Position numbers and translations under genes: made by a program
Assembly: GCA_033239525.1 (NCBI GenBank)
Contig: BSYO01000036.1
Coordinates: 3,990,126 to 4,054,125, forward strand
DNA: 64,000 nucleotides
Origin: Nepenthes gracilis
Lineage: Eukaryota > Streptophyta > Magnoliopsida > Caryophyllales > Nepenthaceae
Reading direction: 5' to 3'
Shown: positions 57,938 to 64,000 of the stretch, in pieces
How the letters are laid out: every line of letters begins with the position of its first letter
Position numbering within the stretch: the stretch's first letter is position 1
The notes under the pieces: generated by a model
The model's database searches: none
Seen by the model: the letters and a program-made list of their open reading frames with translations, nothing else
What the model was told of the DNA's origin: nothing

Positions 57938-60569
57938 TGTAAGATACCAGTTTTAAAAATATGATAATTATGAGTAATTAAGTTAATATAAATGAATCGA
58001 GATTAAAGGACATGAGAGAAATTAGATTGAAAAGCCCAAAACCTGGAATTGGCAAAATCGGGAACTGACATTGAAATCTTTGAAAAGTTAATCTGTAAAT
58101 GAGATTCAAATTTTAAATTATGATCATAACAACATATTAAGCTAATATAATCAAAATTAGGGTCTAAGAATGTGAAAAATTAGGTTAGAAGGGTTGAAAC
58201 GGGTTCCAAATGGCACGTGGGCAAAGCAGACTCACTGCAGGCTTGACGCAAGCCTAACCTAAGCCAGACCAACGTCTGAGGTGTGACCGAGAGTAAAAAA
58301 TAGAATCCCATGCCTGAGGCATGCTCCAGTGCGCCTGGGACATGGGCTGATAGAATCAAACGCCTGAAGGACGCTTGATGAGTACTCGGGTGCGGTCCTT
58401 CGGGTGTGCGGGCGCTTCATTAGCACTCAAGTGGCGCTCAAGTACCAATCCGTGTATAAAAACGCGTTTGAAATTTATTACGGTTATTCCACGCGATTTT
58501 CAGAGAGAGAGGAGAGAGAGAATGTGAAGGAGAAGAGAGAGGAGGTGGAAAATAAGGCATTCGAGTTCGAATCCGTCTTAGAGTTAGTTAGAAAAGTTGT
58601 AGATCAGGTCGAGACAAGTATACCCACACCCTCATCTTTTGTTTCTTTGCACTTTTGTTTCATTTTCTTCGAAAAAGCTCATTTCGATACCCGATTAAGT
58701 TTATATTTTGTGTTATCCATGATTTGAGCATGTACATATGTAGATTTTATATTCGATTTCTTAGTTCTGACCGATTTTTCATACCGAAACCCTAACCCTG
58801 CACCTAGAACGAATTTACCCATTTATTTTTAGATTTATGCATGAATTGATTTTAGAATATGGATACCAATACCTTGTATATGTTAATTTATCGATTTGGT
58901 ATCCGATTTGATAGTTTTATACAATTTTGTATACTAGGAAACCCTACCCCGCGCCTCGGCAACTTTACCTACGAAAATTAGGGTTTGTGCATGATTTGAT
59001 TTTGGAACTTGAAAATCCTAACTTCATGGGCGAAGGTATTCTGATTATTTGGCATTTATGTATAATTATTTTGTATATGTTAATTTTATGTGTTAAGGGA
59101 ATATTGTTAGACGTAAATTGAGAGAATTATCCACATGTACGTTTCGTATGTTATTTTATATATATTTTGAAAATTATATTGCATGAAATTATGAATGGAT
59201 TTATTGTTCGAAAATTCTAAAGTTATGTCCAACGCTTTCTGGTAAGAATTTCTTACATCTTCAAAACTTTATGTTAATTTATGCATATAATTGAAAGTAT
59301 GTAAAGATATGAATGTAAAAGAAATGATTATCTGTATCTGTATCAAAGAATCATGAAAGACTTTCAAAGTATATGAAGGAAATACTATAATTTAATATGT
59401 TATGTTTTGTTCTCCCAGAATGAGAATTTTATGAAAGAAGTTTGGTAGACTTTTTCTTAAAGAATAAGAAATTATGAAACTTAAACAATAGATTTATATT
59501 TTAGAGGATAGTATTCTATGACATACCTTAGCATATTACAGAAATAGATCAAGGAATGCTTCTAGACCATGGAAGATGTTCTAGTGGTGTTTCTATTATT
59601 TGGCCCTAGATATCGGACATTGTTCTCACGGGACGTTAAAATTATGTGGGTAGCATATCTGTTATTTGGCTCTAGGTATCGGGTACTATTTTCCACGAGA
59701 CGTTAAAGTTGCATTGGTAGTATATCTGTTATCTGGTCCTGTATATCGGATAAAAGGTATGCCGTCCGTCACGGGACGTTAAAGTTGAGATTCGTGTGTA
59801 GCGCTTTAGAATATGTAGGTGAAAACACATTTCATTCATCGATCGGCTACTCCGTTGGTGATAAGGCTTTACCGATCCTAATCCGTAAAGATAATAAAAT
59901 TTATGTATGTTTTGGAATTTAAAGAAAGATCTATAAATTAAGGAAGCTAAGTGTATTCGAAAAGTATATTTGATCATGATTTATATTTATGTATCCTTAT
60001 TATACTCATATATCCCTCATCTACTTTATTTTACATATATTGTTTATTATCTTTGATTATATTATACTTGTTGAGTATTTAACTTACAATTATTATTTTT
60101 TCTTATCTCCAAATGAGTACAATTTATATCCGATAGGGTGGGGTAGAGGATTAAAGGTCGGTTAGACTAAAAACTTAGAGGATAATCTTGAGGACTTAAT
60201 TTTTATAGAATTATACTCCTTTTTATGGAGTATTCTGTAATCATTGAGAGGGTTTTGTATATTAATATATGTGTATGATGGTGATATTCATATAGCTTAA
60301 TTTTCACTGTATTTGATGGATGTATATGCTTCCATATTTCTGTATAGTTTATTTGGGAACCTAGTGACATCTTGTCTAAACCAACGTCGTACTTGGAATT
60401 ATGACATTAGTGTCACGTATTTGTTGTAACTATTTTTGGTTCCTATGATGTAATGTGTGGTTATATGTTGTTTACTATATAGGATTTTATACAGGTTGTA
60501 TCAGTTTGATGGTCATTTTACTATTGAAATTCTATCGAATTCCGATTAGAAAAAATGTGATCTGTCATA
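57938..60569 (+). mobile_element. Probable 2.6-kb solo LTR (gypsy type)
   Basis: Splits repeat copy 2. It begins TGTAAGATACC and ends TCATA (canonical CA presumed changed to TA); TGTAT flanks both sides (57933-57937, 60570-60574). Contents are LTR-like: GC-rich section with GCCTGAGGCATGCTC (58312), TATA box GTATAAAAACG (~58455), purine-rich leader (58500-58550), tandem repeats at 59593, and TTGAGTATTTAACTTAC near 60070. No internal genes. Borders are less certain than for the Tat solo LTR. Confidence 0.5.
59593..59800 (+). repeat. Three ~67-bp tandem units
   Basis: Units begin near 59593, 59658 and 59725, each with (C)T(G/A)TTAT(T/C)TGG, a TATCGG word and CACGGGACGTTAAA or CACGAGACGTTAAA. 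The motif is typical of the long LTRs of some plant gypsy elements. Confidence 0.85.
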
Positions 60570-61329
60570 TGTATAATTCAAACTTAGATATTCGTCCATT
60601 TATTGGTGAAACTATCACTAATTTTTGATCTGTAAGTTTTGTATGATTTTAATATTTTTAAATATTATGCAGTTCAAAGAATGAATCTGATCATCAACTT
60701 AAATTTACACATGATATGTTTATGGAACTTATATTATTACATTTTTTGATATCTATCATACCAAATTTGAATATATTTTGATGTATATATGTTCAGTTAA
60801 TAAAAATTATGACTTACTAAATAATTGGCTTACTTCTATTTTCATTTTCACCAACATTTTAGATTGGAAGGATTAGGTTTTGCTTGAAGATGATGGGATT
60901 GGCAAGACGCGGTTTAGCATATGGTTTAGGAATTGAGATATTAGTTTTGTGTCTATGTTTTATTAGAATAGTAGCTTATATTGATAGGCTTCGTTAATTT
61001 ATAATTTGGTTGTAATTTATTGACAATAATATATAATGATAGTAGATGATATAAAATCACTTGCGTTTTTTGTTTACTCAGATTTAGAATAAATACTCTT
61101 TATTATATATGATCGAATTTATCTTTGTTTGGTTTTTAGAGTCATTATTGAATGTCGCATTTTGAATCCTGTGAATTGACATAATTTTATTTAGGTTTTT
61201 TATCGGTTTGTAAAATTATTTCAGATTACATTTCGATAAAATATTTAAGTTTTTTGTCATAGAATAAAATATAAATTTCAAACGACTAGCAAACTAAAAC
61301 CTACATAAAGATAAATAAGGATTAAGCAA

Positions 61330-62424
61330 TTAATAAAGTATGATGCGTATGATCAGTGCTCTTGCATTTGTTTTCTATAAATAAACTCTCGATCAATTTT
61401 GGATTTTTTTAATTTGATTTTTGAGAGAGAAGAAAGAAAAGAGAAAAAAAGAGAGAAAAGAGAGAGAAAGAATGAAAAGGAGAAATAAGGAGAAATCAAG
61501 AGATATTTAGTTAAAATCAAGTAAATATAAGTAAATTCAAGTCCTTTCTTTTTGATATTGTTTATTTCTGATGTTTTTGAACTTTTTTCTCCAATATGCT
61601 CATATATTTGTTATTTTTATATGTTTAAAATGATTGTACTTTACATGTATATTATTTCACTTTTATTTTATGAACTTTTATGAAATATACAGTTTAAATC
61701 CATTCAAATTATATTCAAGTGTCAAATTTTATAATAATGTTCTTACATGCCTTTAAATTTTATTTAATACTCCTATATGCCTTTAATTTTAAATATATGT
61801 TTCTCTATATTTTGAATTACTATATAATTGTTCAAACATATTTTATATTTGAGAGAAATTACATAAATTTTATTTAATTTTTTAAATTTCTGTCTTCAAT
61901 ATTTATACATGTTATTTATTTGTGAGAAAATATTAAGAATTACTTAAACTATCTTGATTTTCTATAATTTCTATACAAATACTTATGTATATTTATAGAT
62001 TAAACAATATAGCTCTTACAAGTTCATAATTTTTATTACATTTATAAATTTAACAAAACATGAAAAAAAACTCTATACAAATTTTGATGAAGAAAATATT
62101 TTTTTATTTATGAAAAAACTAAATAATATTTATATATGAGTAAAATTTTTAATTTGATTAAATATAGACCATTATAAAAAAAATTAATTGAACATGTTTA
62201 TATATGTTCTAGTATATTATTAATAAATAGAAAGTTGAACATATCATTTGCGGGTCAAAAAAGTAGCGTTTGGTCTCGATTATAGGAACTATATATAATT
62301 GGTTTACATATGAGTAATAAATAGGAGTATATAACTTTTGATTAAATATAATTAATTATAATCTAAATTTTAATATTTGTCATTTATTGATGAGATTATC
62401 ATTGATTATTTGTCTTTTCGTATG
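61330..62424 (+). repeat. Diverged LTR-like repeat, copy 3 (truncated)
   Basis: TATA-like CTATAAATAAAC (61376), purine-rich leader (61420-61490), AT-rich body, GACCATTATAAAAAA (62162) and TAGCGTTTGGTCTCG (62262). It ends where the next Tat fragment starts, so the end seen in copies 1 and 2 is missing here. Confidence 0.55.
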
Positions 62425-62800
62425 TGATGCGTCCTGAATCTAAATTTCGAACGGGTTCAAGTTGAGCTATCGGTTGGATTTTGGTCTCCATCCACTGAGT
62501 TTCGGATCCTACACACCACAATTTAAAATAAGAGATCAGGTAACGGTGAGATTTTGCCTCATTGAAAACACTCCGACGCTCAAATCAGTTTGAATCCTTC
62601 TGAGGTCAAGAAGGTAAAATGTAATGAATGCAAAGATGGATACTTGGAGTATGTTTAGGAATGTTGGTGGGAGGTGCACTCGCGGATAGTGGCTTGCATT
62701 ATGGGAGCTATGAAAAGCAATTTCTTCCAATACTCAGCATTCAGAGGACTAGTTGGAGAGAGAAAAGGAGCAAGTATTGGAAAGTTTAAGAGCGTGGAGA
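62425..62800 (-). repeat. 3' LTR fragment of truncated Tat element
   Basis: Starts TGATGCGTCCTG on the plus strand, the reverse complement of the LTR end ...GACGCATCA, and holds the shared block (CTCCGACGCTCAAATCAG at 62569). It is cut after ~375 bases and joins pol sequence directly at about 62760-62810. Confidence 0.75.
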
Positions 62801-62809
62801 GTTTATGTA

Positions 62810-64000
62810 AGCCTTAGTTGTCATGGAGTACAACTTTTCTCCATCTTTTGGAGACGTCAGCAACAGTGGACTAACCAGGTACTACTTCAGCTCATTGAAG
62901 GTAGCCTAGCACTCTGCCGTCCACTAAAAATCATTTGCCTTTATCCCCCTCAGAGCATTGAAGAAAGGTTGATATTTGTCTCTCAATTTTACCAAGAAGT
63001 GAGATAGCACCACCAATCTTCGGTCAGTTTCTGGACATCCTTGACACTTCATGGCGGAGACATATCCATGAGGGCCTTGATCTTTTTGGGTTTGCTTTGA
63101 TTCCTCATTGAGAAACGATGAAACTCAAAAATTTTCCTGAGGACAATCCAAAGACACATTTTGATGGATTTAACTTTATCTGATGTGCACGGAATACCTC
63201 GAAAGATTCAACTAGATTGCAAATATGGTCGTCGGTAGTTATGCTCTTGAAGAGCATGTCGTCTACATACACCTCTATATTGTGGCTAATTTATTTCTCG
63301 AACATTTTGTTCACAAGCTTTTGGTAAGTTGTGCCCGTGTTCATTAGACTGAAAGACATGATCTTGTAGTAGTAGGTGCCTTGATCGGTCATGAATGAGG
63401 TATGCTTCTTGTCCTCTGGGCTCATCCTAACCTAGTTATAGCTCAAGTACACATCTATGAAACTCAATAGCTCATGTCCTAAAGTGGAGTCTACTGGCAA
63501 GTTGATCCTAGGCAAAGGGAAGCTATCCTTTGGGTAGGTTTTGTTTGAGATGGTGAAGTTGACTCACATCTGCCATTTTTCGCTACTTTTCTTGATCAGA
63601 CAACGTTGGAGAGACAAGTCGGGTACTGGACTTTCCTGATGAATCCAGCATCCAACAATTTCTTTACCTCTTTCCGGATGGCTATGAACTTTTTAACGGA
63701 GTGATTCCTCCGTTTCTGCCTAATGAGCTTGCGGTTAGTATCGAGACCCAATTTATAAATTATTATTTTGACCGATATTTTTTGCATTTCAGCAGGTGCC
63801 CATGCGAAGATATCCGTGTTTTGCCTCAAGAATGCTATCAGCTCATCACGCAGGGGTCCGACGAGTGAGTCTCTTATCTCCACACACTTCTCTGAGTCCT
63901 CTAGATTCAACGATACGAGGTCGATGGCTTCACCGGATTGTGCCTGCTCAATGTTGTTTCGTCTTGATGGTCCAACTCTTCTGCAAGTCCTTCACCGCTG
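62810..64000 (-). pseudogene. pol fragment (protease linker to RNase H), third Tat element
   Basis: Minus strand. Reading from the right: LEDSEKCVEIRDSLVGPLRD, then EVKKLLDAGFIRKVQYPTCL in the frame 63910-63596. The palm follows with TDQGTYYYKI, the intact active-site motif VYVDDMLFKSITT (about 63245-63285), and QIKLNPSKCVFG. The sequence ends near 62810 inside the connection region. RNase H, integrase and the whole 3' region are missing. Its 5' part lies beyond the right edge. It aligns with element 1 at 14100-15250. Confidence 0.85.

Larger units (their letters stand above)
55700..60970 (+). repeat. Diverged LTR-like repeat, copy 2, split by two insertions
   Basis: Promoter-like start: CATATAAAG near 55758 and a purine-rich leader at 55800-55850. 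Then the Tat solo LTR (56186-57469). The repeat resumes with GACCATTGTAAAGACC (57751) and TAGCGTTCGATTTTGTC (57842), matching 62162 and 62262 in copy 3. A second insertion (57938-60569) follows, then the remaining end (TATTCGTCCATTTATTGGTG at 60590; CCAACATTTTAGATTGG at 60852). Without the two inserts it would be ~1.35 kb. Confidence 0.6.

Noticed and set aside
1..64000. CRISPR array, tRNA, rRNA or riboswitch
   Set aside because: No regularly spaced spacers, no cloverleaf with a convincing T-loop and no rRNA-like stretch was recognised. The tandem arrays have no unique spacers.

Overview
The window is a stretch of plant nuclear genome, most probably angiosperm. The evidence is spliced genes with GT-AG introns (a Lunapark gene and a MYB-CC transcription factor gene), a PLS-class pentatricopeptide repeat (PPR) gene, AT-rich intergenic DNA, and several decayed LTR retrotransposons. 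I cannot name the species. There is no operon structure, no CRISPR array, no rRNA, and no tRNA that I could recognise.

Layout. 1-2.8 kb: the 3' half of a Lunapark gene (two exons, 831-1254 and 2197-2516). 3.9-4.1 kb: a long foldback repeat. 4.6-6.8 kb: a PPR gene whose 5' end lies in three 148-bp tandem copies. 7.7-18.5 kb: element 1, an old Ty3/gypsy element of the Tat type on the minus strand. 19.6-32.5 kb: element 2, a second, longer Tat element on the plus strand with a 5-bp target duplication (CATAG), inserted into a member of an AT-rich 'ATCGAT' repeat family. 37.5-38.6 kb: a solo LTR. 40.9-45.6 kb: a six-coding-exon MYB-CC gene. 46.4-46.6 kb: a small Mutator-like MITE. 48-52 kb: AT-rich repeats. 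53-62.4 kb: three diverged copies of one LTR-like repeat, the middle one split by two nested insertions (a Tat-family solo LTR with TSD ATATT and a probable 2.6-kb solo LTR). 62.4-64 kb: a further Tat element with a large internal deletion, running off the right edge.

Both large elements show the Tat layout: LTR, a primer site matching tRNA-Asp, gag, protease, reverse transcriptase, a double RNase H (the second archaeal-like), integrase, and then a long 3' region with open frames on the opposite strand. All pol reading frames are broken. Both carry an array of 40-41-bp tandem units just after pol. Element 2 appears to carry three separate antisense units, two of them related to each other; these are the least ordinary coding content here. 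The host genes act separately: Lunapark shapes endoplasmic reticulum tubule junctions, PPR proteins bind organellar RNA, and MYB-CC proteins bind promoter DNA.

I did not find a clearly new biological system. The best leads are the multiple antisense units, the fast-evolving 40-bp arrays, the inverted W-box palindromes in one LTR, the PPR triplication, and two features of the MYB-CC gene: a 42-bp duplication that creates a splice donor, and an in-frame stop just before an LDLN motif. All similarity statements were made by eye.
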